The notes beneath the pieces are model-generated. The model was not told the DNA's origin. It saw only the letters and a program-made list of their open reading frames with translations, and ran no database searches. From DATJPY01 sp035506135 (GTDB taxonomy: Bacteria; Myxococcota_A; UBA9160; PR03): a stretch of DNA of 56,189 bases. The position numbers and the translations under genes are program-made. Positions 1-10,374 of this stretch are shown in pieces (position 1 is the first letter of the stretch; every line of letters starts with the position of its first letter). The DNA lies in assembly GCA_035506135.1 (NCBI GenBank), contig DATJPY010000092.1, forward strand, positions 1 through 56,189, read 5' to 3'.

Positions 1-107
1 GGTCTTCGGCGGCGCGGCGCCCGCGAAGGCGACGACTCGGAGCGCCGAGCGCAGAGCCCCGCGCGAGCAACGGGCGCGGCGAGCACGAGCCCGGCGACCC
101 GCCACGC

Positions 108-208
108 GCAAGGCGCCGCGCCGCCTTCGATCGAAGTCGAGACATGCGTTCGGCGCCGCGCAGCGAGCCGAAGGCGAGCGAAGTCCATCAGCAAGGCGCC
201 GCGCCGCC
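108..208. repeat. Pair of 18-base direct repeats
   Basis: The same 18 bases (GCAAGGCGCCGCGCCGCC) occur at 108-125 and 191-208. Each copy is followed by a related ATCGA-containing tail. Dispersed repeat copy 1 lies between and against them, so the repeats may belong to the same element. Function unknown. Confidence 0.7.
157..191 (-). repeat. Dispersed intergenic repeat, copy 1
   Basis: Read on the minus strand, this 35-base block begins CTGATGGACTTCGCTCG. It matches 33738-33772 (plus strand) at 32 of 35 positions by eye. It lies about 30 bases beyond the stop of the acyl-CoA ligase gene, in the same orientation as that gene. Confidence 0.75.
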
Positions 209-222
209 CTCTGATCGAGACC

Positions 223-1758
223 TCAATCCCCCTCGCTCAACCGGTGCTTCTGCACCTTCCCCGTCACCGTCTTCGGAAGCTCCGCCACGGCGACGAACGA
301 GCGCGGCACCTTGAAGCTCGCGATCCGCTCGCGGCCCCACGCCCGCAGCGCCTCGGGGTCGAGCGGCGCGCCCGGCTCGAGGACCACGAAGGCGCGCCCG
401 ACCTCGCCCCAGCGCGCGTCGGGCACGCCGACCACCGCGATCTCGCGGACCGCCGGGTGCGCCGCGTAGGTCTGCTCGACCTGTGCGGGATAGACGTTCT
501 CGCCCCCCGAGATGTAGAGCTCGCGCGCACGCCCGACCAACGTCACGAAGCCCTCGGCGTCGACCGTCGCGAGATCGCCGGTGCGGAGCCAGCCGTCCTC
601 GCGCAGCGTCTCGGCGGTGGCCTCGGGACGCCGCCAGTAGCCGCTCATAGTGATTGGGCCGCGCACCACGATCTCGCCGGCCTCGCCCACGCCCGCATCG
701 CGCCAGCGGTCGGGCGGGTGCGCGAGCGTCTCGGGATCGACCACGCGGAGCTCGGCGTGGAACACGGGCTTGCCGACGCTGCCCGCCTTGCGGACCGCGT
801 CGCGCGCGTCGAGGCAGCAGAGGATGGATGTCTCCGTCTGGCCGAAGCCCTGCTTCAACACCACCCCGTGCGCCTCGAAGGCGTGGATCAGCTCGACGGG
901 GATCGCCGCGCCCGCCGTGAAGGCGAAGCGCAGCGAGGCCAGGTCGAAGCCGCCCGGCGTGGTCTCGAGCGCGTCGAGCAGGGAACGGAACATGGTCGGG
1001 ACGCCGCCGAAGAACGTGACGCCGTGCTGAGACACTGCGCGCCAGAGCGCAGCGGCATCGAAGTGGCGCTGCAGCACCAGCGTGGCACCGGCATAGAGCG
1101 CGGGGAGCGACAGGATGGAGAGCCCGAAGGAGTGGAAGAGCGGCACCACGACGAGCACGCGGTCGCGCCCCGCGAGGTCGAAGAAGAGCTGCGCGTTGAG
1201 CGCATTGAAGAGTGCCTTGCGGTGCGGGAGCAGGGCGCCCTTCGGGATGCCCGTGGTGCCGGAGGTGTACATCAGGATCATCGGATCCTCGGGCGCCACC
1301 GGCGCCACGGTGAAGACCGGCTCGCTCGCGGCGAGCGCGGCCTCGTAGGCATCCGGCACCGCGAGCAGGCGCGGCCGACGCGCCGCCGCGGCGCAGGCGC
1401 GCTCGACCTGCGGTGCCAGATCGGCCTCGTGCAGCAGCACGGCGGGCTCCGCGTCGTCGAGCAGCTCCCGCACCTCCGGCGGCGCGAGGCGCGTGTTGAT
1501 CGGGAGCGCGATCGCGCCGAGCCGGGCCGCGCCGAAGACGGCCTCGAGGAAGCTCGAGCGGTTTCCGAGCGCGATCGCGACCCGGTCGCCGCGGCCCACC
1601 TGCTGCGCGCGCAGCCAGCCCGCGAAGCGGGCGGCGCGGGCGTCGAGGGCGGCGTAGTCGAGCACGCGCTCGGCCTCGATCAAGGCGGCGCGGTCTCCGC
1701 AGAGCGCCGCACGGCGCACCAGCCAGCCCCCGGCATTGTCGAGCGCGCTCGGCGCCAT
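223..1758 (-). CDS. Acyl-CoA synthetase / AMP-dependent ligase
   Basis: A 511-residue adenylate-forming enzyme of the ANL superfamily. It is expected to activate a carboxylic acid with ATP and join it to CoA. The signature YTSGTTGIPKG lies near residue 163, FGQTETS follows, then GWLRTGDL and GRARELYISGGENVYP, and near the C-terminus the catalytic-lysine motif PKTVTGKVQKHRL. The length is normal for bacterial FadD-like ligases. The ATG at 1758 leaves a 71-base divergent gap to the hot-dog protein gene, so the two may be controlled together. The substrate (medium-chain, long-chain or aryl acid) cannot be read from sequence. Family assignment is firm, specificity is not. Confidence 0.93.
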   Translation of the reverse strand: MAPSALDNAGGWLVRRAALCGDRAALIEAERVLDYAALDARAARFAGWLRAQQVGRGDRVAIALGNRSSFLEAVFGAARLGAIALPINTRLAPPEVRELLDDAEPAVLLHEADLAPQVERACAAAARRPRLLAVPDAYEAALAASEPVFTVAPVAPEDPMILMYTSGTTGIPKGALLPHRKALFNALNAQLFFDLAGRDRVLVVVPLFHSFGLSILSLPALYAGATLVLQRHFDAAALWRAVSQHGVTFFGGVPTMFRSLLDALETTPGGFDLASLRFAFTAGAAIPVELIHAFEAHGVVLKQGFGQTETSILCCLDARDAVRKAGSVGKPVFHAELRVVDPETLAHPPDRWRDAGVGEAGEIVVRGPITMSGYWRRPEATAETLREDGWLRTGDLATVDAEGFVTLVGRARELYISGGENVYPAQVEQTYAAHPAVREIAVVGVPDARWGEVGRAFVVLEPGAPLDPEALRAWGRERIASFKVPRSFVAVAELPKTVTGKVQKHRLSEGD

Positions 1759-1783
1759 GCGCCGGCTCGGATACCGGAGGCGG

Positions 1784-1810
1784 TTGCGGCGCGCCAGAGT
1801 GTCCTACCCT
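1784..1810 (+). promoter_or_regulatory. Possible promoter for the hot-dog protein gene
   Basis: TTGCGG at 1784-1789 and TACCCT at 1805-1810 are 15 bases apart, shorter than the usual 17. GGAGGAGG follows just before the ATG at 1830 and is a strong ribosome binding site. The spacing makes this a weak call. Confidence 0.3.
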
Positions 1811-1829
1811 CGGCGCGGAGGAGGCGCAG

Positions 1830-2699
1830 ATGAACCTGAAGGGCGAGCCGGCCTTCGTCGGACGGCACTGCGGCTCGCACCGGTACCTCGTCACTCCCGA
1901 GCTGGCGCGCTTCTACGCCGACGCCCTCGACGATCCGAGCCCCCGCTACGAATCGATCGCGCCCCCGCTGCTGTTCCACTCCGAGTGCTACAAGGTCCTC
2001 GGCGAGTGGTACCTGGCCAACCTGTTCGGGAACCTGCACGCGCGCCAGGACTGGGAGCTCTACGGGGAGATCCCGATCGGCGGCACCGTGCGCACCCGCT
2101 CCACCATCATCGAGCGCTACCACAAGCGGGGGCGCGATTACGTGGTGAACGAGACGGATCTGGTCGGCGAGCCCGACGGCCGCCTCCTGGTGCGCGGTCG
2201 CACCCACCAGTCGTTCCTGCCGAAGCGGGATGGAGCCGCCGCGCCCGCGCGCAGCGGCTTCGTCGTCGACGAGCAGACCGCGCGGCAGAAGGCGCCGGCG
2301 GCGCCGTTCCCGACCGCGACGGGCCCCGAGCTCGCACCGCGCAAGAAGCTCGTCGACGCGCGGCGCTGCTGGATGTTCTCCGGCCCCGGCCGCAACTACC
2401 ACACCGACGCCGAGGAGGCGCGCAAGCTCGGCTTCCCGAACATCGTGGTGCAGGGGATGATGAGCACGTGCTTCGTCCAGCAGCTCATGCACGACAGCTT
2501 CGGGGCTGGCTGGACGGTGGGCGGCCGGATGTCGCTGAAGCTCACCAACGTGCTGTGGGTCGACGAGAGCGTGACCGTGCGCGGCCGGGTCGCGGAAGAG
2601 GTGCCCGAGGGCCCGAGCCGGCGCGTCCACTGCCAGGTGTGGGTGGAGAAGGACGACGGCACGCGCGTCGCGCTCGGCGACGCGAGCGCGCTGCGCTGA
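1830..2699 (+). CDS. Double hot-dog MaoC-like hydratase-family protein
   Basis: A 289-residue protein that looks like two fused hot-dog domains, as in MaoC-type or FAS1-DH-region proteins acting on acyl-CoA or acyl-ACP. The N-terminal half carries YADALDDPSPRYE, resembling the GD-x-N-P-x-H hydratase region but with Tyr in place of His. The C-terminal half carries SGPGRNYHTDAEEARKLGF near residue 190. That keeps the His-x-Asp part but has Pro where the catalytic Asp of (R)-hydratases sits. Hydratase activity is therefore uncertain, and it may bind acyl-CoA without catalysis. It starts at ATG 1830 behind a strong GGAGGAGG site. Divergent from an acyl-CoA ligase, which fits acyl-CoA metabolism. 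Confidence 0.75.
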   Translation: MNLKGEPAFVGRHCGSHRYLVTPELARFYADALDDPSPRYESIAPPLLFHSECYKVLGEWYLANLFGNLHARQDWELYGEIPIGGTVRTRSTIIERYHKRGRDYVVNETDLVGEPDGRLLVRGRTHQSFLPKRDGAAAPARSGFVVDEQTARQKAPAAPFPTATGPELAPRKKLVDARRCWMFSGPGRNYHTDAEEARKLGFPNIVVQGMMSTCFVQQLMHDSFGAGWTVGGRMSLKLTNVLWVDESVTVRGRVAEEVPEGPSRRVHCQVWVEKDDGTRVALGDASALR

Positions 2700-2702
2700 C
2701 GG

Positions 2703-3725
2703 ATGCTGCGGGCGCTCGCCCACGCGCTGCGCGAGCTCGGGCTCGACGGGCGACGTGTGGTCGTGGCGGTGTCGGGCGGCATCGATTCGACCGCGCTCGC
2801 GCACGGGCTGGCCGCCCTGGCGGCGCGGCACGCGCTCGCGCTCTCCATCGCGCACGTGAACCACGGCCTGCGCGGGGCCGAGTCGGACGCCGACGAGGCC
2901 TTCGTCCGGGAGCTGGCCTCCTCGCTCGCGATCCCCTGCGCGGTCGAGCGGGTGGACCCCCGCGCGCTCGTGGCTGCGGCGGACTCGAGCCGGGCCCGGC
3001 CCACCGTGCAGGAGGCGGCGCGGCGGCTGCGCGACGACGCGCTCCGCCGCATCGCCGCGCGCGCCGGCGCCCAGCACGTCGCCACCGGCCATACCCTCGA
3101 CGACCAGGCCGAGACGGTGCTGCTGCGCCTCCTGCGCGGCGCCGGCCCGGCGGGCCTCGGCGGCATCCCGGAGCGCTCGCGCGACGGCGTCCTGGTGCGC
3201 CCGCTGCTGCGCACCTCACGCGCAGAGATCGAGCGCTTCGCCCGCACGCGGCGCCTCGCGTGGCGCGAGGACTCGTCGAACGCCGACCCGCGCTACGCGC
3301 GAAACCGACTCCGCCGGCAATGGCTGCCGGGCCTGCGCGACGCCTTCAACCCGCGGCTGCTCAGGGCGATCGCGGATCTGGCCGAAACGCAGCGCAGGGA
3401 GTCGGAATGGATCGACGGGCTCGTCGCGCAAGAGGCGGAGCGGCGCTTCGCGCTGGAGCGGAGCGGCGCGCTCCGCATCGAGTCGAAGGGCTGGGAGCGG
3501 GCCGCGATGCCCGATGCGCTCGCGCGGCGGCTCGCGCGTGCGGCACTGCACCGCTGTGGCGGGGCGCGCGACGTTTCCCGGGCGCACCTCGACCGCGTCG
3601 TGGCGTTCTGGCGCTCGGGCCGACCCGGCCGCTCGATCGAGCTGCCCGGGGGTCTAGTGCTGTCGCGGGACGCGAGGGGATTCTGCCTCGCGCGCGCCGG
3701 CTTGCCGTCAGGACCTACATGCTAA
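2703..3725 (+). CDS. tilS: tRNA(Ile)-lysidine synthase
   Basis: TilS attaches lysine to C34 of the CAU-anticodon tRNA-Ile, using ATP, so that the tRNA reads AUA. The PP-loop motif SGGIDST is at residues 25-31, followed by HVNHGLRGAESDADE and ATGHTLDDQAETVLLRLLRGAG, both diagnostic of TilS. The C-terminal part (from about residue 190) matches the tRNA-binding domain of shorter TilS proteins. The 340-residue length fits. It starts three bases after the previous stop and is followed by ftsH, the usual tilS-ftsH neighbourhood. Confidence 0.95.
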   Translation: MLRALAHALRELGLDGRRVVVAVSGGIDSTALAHGLAALAARHALALSIAHVNHGLRGAESDADEAFVRELASSLAIPCAVERVDPRALVAAADSSRARPTVQEAARRLRDDALRRIAARAGAQHVATGHTLDDQAETVLLRLLRGAGPAGLGGIPERSRDGVLVRPLLRTSRAEIERFARTRRLAWREDSSNADPRYARNRLRRQWLPGLRDAFNPRLLRAIADLAETQRRESEWIDGLVAQEAERRFALERSGALRIESKGWERAAMPDALARRLARAALHRCGGARDVSRAHLDRVVAFWRSGRPGRSIELPGGLVLSRDARGFCLARAGLPSGPTC

Positions 3726-3825
3726 GCTGGGTCATATCCAGCGGTTTCCCGGTCCGTGAATGGCTCGGGCCGGCACCCCGTCGGTGGGTCGAGGGGCCTG
3801 CGGGCAGGCCCGGCGTGAGGTGTGC

Positions 3826-5745
<1,920 letters not shown>

Positions 5746-5780
5746 GCCGGCCGCCTGCTCTGGAGCGCGCGGAGGACTCC

Positions 5781-6650
5781 GTGGCCGAGACCCCGATCTT
5801 CCCGCGCGAGCGCGTGACGATCGTCGGCGTGCTCAACGCGACGCCCGACTCGTTCTCCGATGGCGGCCGCCTGATGGACGCCGCGGGGCGCATCGACACC
5901 GAGGCCGCCGTCGCCCTCGGCCTGCGCCTCGAGCGCGAGGGCGCGCATGTGCTCGATGTCGGCGGGGAGTCGACGCGTCCCGGGGCCGGGGAGGTCCCCG
6001 CGGATCTCGAGATCGCGCGCGTCGTCCCGGTGATCGAGGCGCTCGCCAAGTCGACGCGCCTTCCGATCGCCGTGGACACGCGCAAGGGCGCCGTCGCGCG
6101 CGCGGCGCTCGGGGCCGGCGCGCGCGTGGTGAACGACGTCTCGGGCGGGCGCTTCGACGCCGGGCTGCTCGACGCCGCGGCCGAGGCGGGCGCGACCCTC
6201 GTGCTCGGCCACCTGCGCGGCGTGCCCGCCACGATGCAGGCAGCGCCCCGCTTCGACGACACGCTGGGCGAGGTGGCCGCGGAGCTCGCCGAGAGCGCCG
6301 CGCGCGCCGAGCGCGCCGGGGTGGCGCGCGAGCGCATCGCGCTCGATCCGGGGATCGGCTTCGGCAAGCGCCTCGAGGACAACCTCGCGCTGCTCGCGGG
6401 GGTCGGCTGGCTGGCGGAGCGTCTGGGACGGCCGGTGCTGGTGGGTCCCTCGCGCAAGTCGTTCCTGGGCCGCCTCACCGGGGATCCGGTCGAGGCGCGC
6501 GAGGTCGCGACGGTTGCGGCGTGCGCGGTGGCGGTCTTCGCCGGGGCCGACGCGATCCGCGTCCACGACGTGGCCGCGGGCGTGCGCGCCGCCGCCGTCG
6601 GCCGCGCGCTGCGGGACGCGCAGCGCAGCCGCTCGGAGGCGCGCCCGTGA
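5781..6650 (+). CDS. folP: Dihydropteroate synthase
   Basis: Condenses p-aminobenzoate with 6-hydroxymethyl-7,8-dihydropterin pyrophosphate in folate synthesis; this is the sulfonamide target. Signatures present in order: GVLNATPDSFSDGG, DVGGESTRPGA, IAVDTRKG with VVNDVSGG, DPGIGFGK, and GPSRKSFLGRL with the pyrophosphate-binding Lys and Arg. The product is 289 residues. It starts at GTG 5781 with GGAGGA at 5771-5776, 35 bases after ftsH. ftsH-folP-cdaA is a conserved order in many bacteria. The stop overlaps the cdaA start by three bases. Confidence 0.96.
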   Translation: MAETPIFPRERVTIVGVLNATPDSFSDGGRLMDAAGRIDTEAAVALGLRLEREGAHVLDVGGESTRPGAGEVPADLEIARVVPVIEALAKSTRLPIAVDTRKGAVARAALGAGARVVNDVSGGRFDAGLLDAAAEAGATLVLGHLRGVPATMQAAPRFDDTLGEVAAELAESAARAERAGVARERIALDPGIGFGKRLEDNLALLAGVGWLAERLGRPVLVGPSRKSFLGRLTGDPVEAREVATVAACAVAVFAGADAIRVHDVAAGVRAAAVGRALRDAQRSRSEARP

Positions 6651-7540
6651 TCGAGTACCTGTGGAGCGGGCTCCAGGGCCTCTGGGCCGACTACGCGACC
6701 GGCTTCGACCCGATCCGCGACACGATCGACATCGTGATCGTCGCGTTCGGGATCTACTGGCTGCTGCTGCTGATCCGCGGCACGCGCGCCGTGCAGATCC
6801 TGGTCGGGCTCATGCTGCTCGCGGGGGCGAGCCTTGCCTCCAAGGCCTTCGACCTCGCCACGCTGCAGTGGATCCTCGACAACTTCCTGTCGTCCGCGGT
6901 GCTCATCATCATCGTGCTGTTCCAGACCGACATCCGCCGCGCGCTCGCGCGCGTCGGGCGCGGCGTCTTCCCTGCCGTCTCGCGCCGAGAGGAGACCCAG
7001 ATCCTCGAGGAGGTGGTGCGCTCCGCGCAGACGCTCGCGGATCGGCGCATCGGCGCGCTGATCGCGCTCGAGCGCGAGACGCGCCTCAACGATCTGGTGG
7101 AGGCCGGAATCGCCGTCGACGCCGCCGTCAGCAAGGACCTGCTGACCTCGATCTTCATGCCGACCTCGCCGCTGCACGATGGGGCGGTCGTGATCCAGGA
7201 CGGTCGCATCGCGTGGGCCGGCTGCGTGCTGCCGCTCACGCTCCGCGAGGGGCTGCCCGAGGGTCTCGGCACCCGCCACCGCGCCGCCATCGGGATCACC
7301 GAGGAGAGCGACGCCGTGGTCGTCGTGGTCTCCGAGGAGACCTCCGCGATCTCGGTGGTGTTCGGAGGCGAGCTGGTGCGCGACCTCGACGGTCCGCGGC
7401 TGCGCGAGCTCCTGCGGGAGATCCTGAGCGGCGGGGCACGCGGCGTGCAGGAGGTCGAGGAGCCGAGCGACGCCGGGCTGGACGAGGCCCTCGAGGACGC
7501 GGCTGCCGAGCGCCGCTCGCGGAACGCCAGCCGGGCATGA
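6647..7540 (+). CDS. cdaA: Diadenylate cyclase (c-di-AMP synthase)
   Basis: Makes the second messenger c-di-AMP from two ATP. The N-terminus has about three hydrophobic segments (IDIVIVAFGIYWLLLLI and the two that follow), as in membrane-bound CdaA. The DAC domain has DGA at residues 178-180 and RHR at 210-212, both needed for catalysis. The product is 297 residues from GTG 6647, which overlaps the folP stop (GTGA). The next gene encodes the YbbR-domain regulator CdaR and then glmM, the standard c-di-AMP module in which CdaR and GlmM modulate the cyclase. Confidence 0.95.
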   Translation: MIEYLWSGLQGLWADYATGFDPIRDTIDIVIVAFGIYWLLLLIRGTRAVQILVGLMLLAGASLASKAFDLATLQWILDNFLSSAVLIIIVLFQTDIRRALARVGRGVFPAVSRREETQILEEVVRSAQTLADRRIGALIALERETRLNDLVEAGIAVDAAVSKDLLTSIFMPTSPLHDGAVVIQDGRIAWAGCVLPLTLREGLPEGLGTRHRAAIGITEESDAVVVVVSEETSAISVVFGGELVRDLDGPRLRELLREILSGGARGVQEVEEPSDAGLDEALEDAAAERRSRNASRA

Positions 7541-8229
7541 CGGTCCGGCCGTTCGCCAACCTCGGCTACAAGCTGCTCGCCGTCGCCCTGGCCGTGTTCC
7601 TCTGGGTGGTGGCGCGCGGCTCGTCGAGCGTCGAGCGCGGCTTCGACATCCCCGTGGTGCTGCAGGGGCTGCCGAGCGAGCTCGTCGTCGTCGACCAGGG
7701 CGCCGACATGGTGAACCTGCGCGTCTCCGGCACGCGCGCCGCGCTGCGCAACCTCGAGCCGGAGCGCCTCGAGTACGCCGTCGACCTGAGCGGCGCGAAG
7801 CCCGGCGTCGCCAAGTTCGAGGTCGATCTGTCCCGCTTCGACCTGCCGCGCGGTGCCCGCATCGTGAGCCGCTCGCCCGCGCAGATCGAGCTCGGCCTCG
7901 AGAGCCGCGCCACCCGGCCGGTGAAGGTGCGCGCCGACGTCGAGGGCAAGCCCGCCGACGGATTCCGGGTGGTGGGGATCGACGCCGATCCGCCCCGCGT
8001 CAGGATCACGGGCGCCCGCGCGGAGGTGCTACGGCTTTCCGAGGTGGCGACCGAAACGGTCGACGTAGGAGGGGCCACGGCGCCCGTCGAGCGGGAGGTG
8101 CACGTGGCGCCGGGGGCCGGCCACCTGTGGGTCGAGGACCCCGGGCCGGTGAAGGTGCGCGTCGACATCCAGCCGGTGCCTCCGCCGGCGGTGGTCGAGC
8201 CCAAGGCGCCGCCGCCGCGGCGGCGTTGA
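7537..8229 (+). CDS. cdaR: YbbR-domain protein, CdaA regulator
   Basis: A 230-residue protein with one N-terminal membrane anchor (about residues 8-24, KLLAVALAVFLWVVARG) followed by repeated YbbR beta-domains, the first from about residue 30 and the second from about 130. In Firmicutes the CdaR homologue binds CdaA and modulates c-di-AMP synthesis outside the membrane. The ATG overlaps the cdaA stop (ATGA), so translation is coupled. Firmicute CdaR is longer with more YbbR repeats; this is a short form. The C-terminus is Pro-rich. Confidence 0.88.
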   Translation: MTVRPFANLGYKLLAVALAVFLWVVARGSSSVERGFDIPVVLQGLPSELVVVDQGADMVNLRVSGTRAALRNLEPERLEYAVDLSGAKPGVAKFEVDLSRFDLPRGARIVSRSPAQIELGLESRATRPVKVRADVEGKPADGFRVVGIDADPPRVRITGARAEVLRLSEVATETVDVGGATAPVEREVHVAPGAGHLWVEDPGPVKVRVDIQPVPPPAVVEPKAPPPRRR

Positions 8230-8248
8230 GACGGGAAGGGGAGGTCGC

Positions 8249-9619
8249 ATGGCGGAGCGACGGCTGTTCGGGACCGACGGGGTGCGCGGGCGCGCCAACG
8301 TCGACCCGATGACGGCGGAGATGGCGCTCGCGCTCGGCCAGGCGGTGAGCAGCCTGTTCCGGCGCCGCAGCGGCGAGCGCCACAAGATCATCATCGGCAA
8401 GGACACTCGCCTCTCCGGGTACCTGTTCGAGAACGCGCTGGTGGCCGGCATGTGCTCGATGGGCGTCGACGTGCTGCAGGTCGGCCCGATGCCCACCCCG
8501 GGCATGGCGTTCCTCACGGTCGACATGCGCTGCGACGCCGGCGTCATGATCTCGGCCAGCCACAACCTGTATCAGGACAACGGGATCAAGTTCTTCTCGC
8601 ACGACGGCTACAAGCTTCCCGACGAGTTCGAGCGCCGGATCGAGGAGCTGATCGCCAGCGGCCGGCTGGCGTCGCTCCGCGCGCCGGCCGAGGAGGTCGG
8701 CCGCGCGCGGCGCATCGACGACGCCGAGGGGCGCTACGTCGTCTTCCTGAAGAAGACGTTCCCGCAGGAGCAGACGCTCGAGGGGCTCCGCATCGTGCTC
8801 GACTGCGCCAACGGCGCCGCCTACAAGGTCGGGCCGACGGTGCTGTCGGAGCTCGACGCCGAGGTGTTCGCGATCGGGACCAATCCGAACGGCCGCAACA
8901 TCAACGAGGGCTGTGGCTCGACGAGCCCGGAGACGGTGATCGCCAAGGTGCGCGAGCTGCGCGCCGACGTCGGCATCGCGCTCGACGGCGACGGCGACCG
9001 CTGCGTCATGGTCGACGAGAAGGGCAACGCCATCGACGGCGATGCGCTGCTCGCGATCTCGGCGCGCGACATGGCGGAGCGCGGCACGCTGCGCGGCGGC
9101 GCCGTGGTGGCGACGGTGATGAGCAACCTCGGCCTCGAACACGCGCTCGACCGCATCGGCGTGCGCCTGGTGCGCACGGCAGTCGGCGATCGCTACGTCG
9201 TCGAGGAGATGCGGGCGGGCGGCTACAACTTGGGCGGCGAGCAGTCGGGCCACGTGCTCTACCTCGACCACAACACGACGGGCGACGGCCTCATCACCGC
9301 GCTGCAGGCGCTCGCGATCATGCGGCGCAAGGGCCGGCCGCTCTCGGAGCTGGTGCGCGACATCGAGCGCTTCCCGCAGGTGCTGATCAACGTGAAGGTC
9401 GGGGAGAAGCGGCCGCTCGAGAGCCTGGCGGGGGTGCAGGCGTCGATCGCGAAGGTCGAGAAGGCGCTCGACGGCCGCGGCCGCGTGCTGATCCGCTACA
9501 GCGGCACCGAGCCGATGGCGCGCGTGATGGTGGAGGGCGAGGACGAGACTCGCGTCCGCGAGCACGCGCAGGCGATCGCGGCGGAGCTGCGCCGCGCGCT
9601 CGGCGGAGAGCCGGCGTAG
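8249..9619 (+). CDS. glmM: Phosphoglucosamine mutase
   Basis: Interconverts glucosamine-6-phosphate and glucosamine-1-phosphate, the step before UDP-GlcNAc for peptidoglycan and LPS. The phosphoserine loop reads ISASHNLYQDNGIKFF, with Leu where most GlmM have Pro. The metal loop is DGDGDR, the sugar loop GGEQSGHV, and the phosphate site RYSGTEPMARVM. It is 456 residues, the normal length, with GGGGAGG-like purines before ATG 8249. It closes the c-di-AMP/cell-wall module. The stop overlaps the next GTG by one base (TAGTG). Confidence 0.96.
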   Translation: MAERRLFGTDGVRGRANVDPMTAEMALALGQAVSSLFRRRSGERHKIIIGKDTRLSGYLFENALVAGMCSMGVDVLQVGPMPTPGMAFLTVDMRCDAGVMISASHNLYQDNGIKFFSHDGYKLPDEFERRIEELIASGRLASLRAPAEEVGRARRIDDAEGRYVVFLKKTFPQEQTLEGLRIVLDCANGAAYKVGPTVLSELDAEVFAIGTNPNGRNINEGCGSTSPETVIAKVRELRADVGIALDGDGDRCVMVDEKGNAIDGDALLAISARDMAERGTLRGGAVVATVMSNLGLEHALDRIGVRLVRTAVGDRYVVEEMRAGGYNLGGEQSGHVLYLDHNTTGDGLITALQALAIMRRKGRPLSELVRDIERFPQVLINVKVGEKRPLESLAGVQASIAKVEKALDGRGRVLIRYSGTEPMARVMVEGEDETRVREHAQAIAAELRRALGGEPA

Positions 9620-10329
9620 TGCGCGCGCTCACCGTCGCGCTCGATGCCGTCGCGGCGCTGCGCGACGCCGGCGGACGCGACGAGCCGCGGCTCGCGCAGG
9701 CGGCGCTCGCGGCCGAGCTGGCGGGTGCCGATGCGGTGCGCGTGGGCGTGGTCGAGTCGCTGCGGCCGGTCCGCGAGAGCGACCTGCACGACCTGCGGCG
9801 CGCGGCGCGCACGCTCGAGCTGCGCATGGCGCCCACCCCCTCGCTCCTCAAGCTGGCGCTCGAGGTGCGCCCGGACCGCGTGATCCTGGCGAGCGAGCCC
9901 GGCGCGGCGCGCTTCGACCCCGCGCCGCTCGATGCGGCCGCCCTGCGCGGCAGCGCGCCGGCGGCCGTGCGCGCGCTGGCCGAGGCCGGCATCCCGGCGT
10001 GGCTGCGCATCGCCCCGGAGCTCGAGGCGGTGAAGGCCGTGCGCGCGGTCGCGGTGGGCGGCGTCGAGCTGGCCGCGCTCGGCAGCGTGGACCTGCCGGA
10101 GCCCGAGCGTGCGCTGGCGCTCGACCGGCTCGGCGACGCGGCGCGGCTCGCCGCCAAGCTGAGCCTGCCGGTGTCGGCCGCCGGAGGGCTCGACACGGGG
10201 AGCGTGCGGGCGCTCCTTGCGGCGGCGCCCGGGATCGCTGGCGTGACGGTCGGGCGGCACCTGATCGGTCGCGCGCTTCTGGTCGGGATGGATCGTGCCG
10301 TGCGCGACCTGCGCGACGAGCTCGGCTGA
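9619..10329 (+). CDS. PdxJ-family protein lacking the catalytic residues
   Basis: A 236-residue TIM-barrel protein that aligns along its length with pyridoxine 5'-phosphate synthase PdxJ (E. coli 243 residues) and occupies the pdxJ slot between glmM and acpS. Against the E. coli sequence as I recall it, VNIDHIATLR is VALDAVAALR, HLREDRRH becomes GVVESLRP, NLEMA becomes ELRMA, VNAGHG becomes VSAAGG, and NIGHAIIGR becomes TVGRHLIGR. The catalytic His45, Glu72 and His193 and the phosphate-loop His are all absent, while the scaffold (AGAD, LADAGI-like, IGRA) is kept. The frame is open with normal local codon use. Pyridoxine phosphate synthesis here is unlikely; it may be a pseudoenzyme or have a new role. 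The start is GTG 9619, overlapping the glmM stop. Confidence 0.72.
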   Translation: MRALTVALDAVAALRDAGGRDEPRLAQAALAAELAGADAVRVGVVESLRPVRESDLHDLRRAARTLELRMAPTPSLLKLALEVRPDRVILASEPGAARFDPAPLDAAALRGSAPAAVRALAEAGIPAWLRIAPELEAVKAVRAVAVGGVELAALGSVDLPEPERALALDRLGDAARLAAKLSLPVSAAGGLDTGSVRALLAAAPGIAGVTVGRHLIGRALLVGMDRAVRDLRDELG

Positions 10330-10361
10330 GCCTTCCGCCTCCTCCGAGGCCGTCCTAGGGC

Positions 10362-10367
10362 TATCGT
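10362..10367 (+). promoter_or_regulatory. Possible -10 box of a leaderless transcript
   Basis: TATCGT at 10362-10367 lies seven bases before the ATG at 10375, and there is no Shine-Dalgarno sequence in between. That arrangement is typical of leaderless mRNAs in GC-rich bacteria. No good -35 box is visible. Confidence 0.35.
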
Positions 10368-10374
10368 CCACGCC

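Larger units (their letters stand above)
1..222. other. Intergenic region with short repeats, 3' of the acyl-CoA ligase gene
   Basis: I find no convincing gene here. An exact 18-base direct repeat begins at 108 and again at 191 (83-bp period). A 35-base block at 157-191 matches an intergenic block near 33.74 kb and is listed separately. No clear hairpin with a T-run is visible for the minus-strand gene that ends at 223. Confidence 0.6.

Noticed and set aside
3760..3825. Longer ftsH start at ATG 3760
   Set aside because: It adds an atypical 22-residue leader. GTG 3826 has GAGG at proper spacing and gives the normal FtsH N-terminus.
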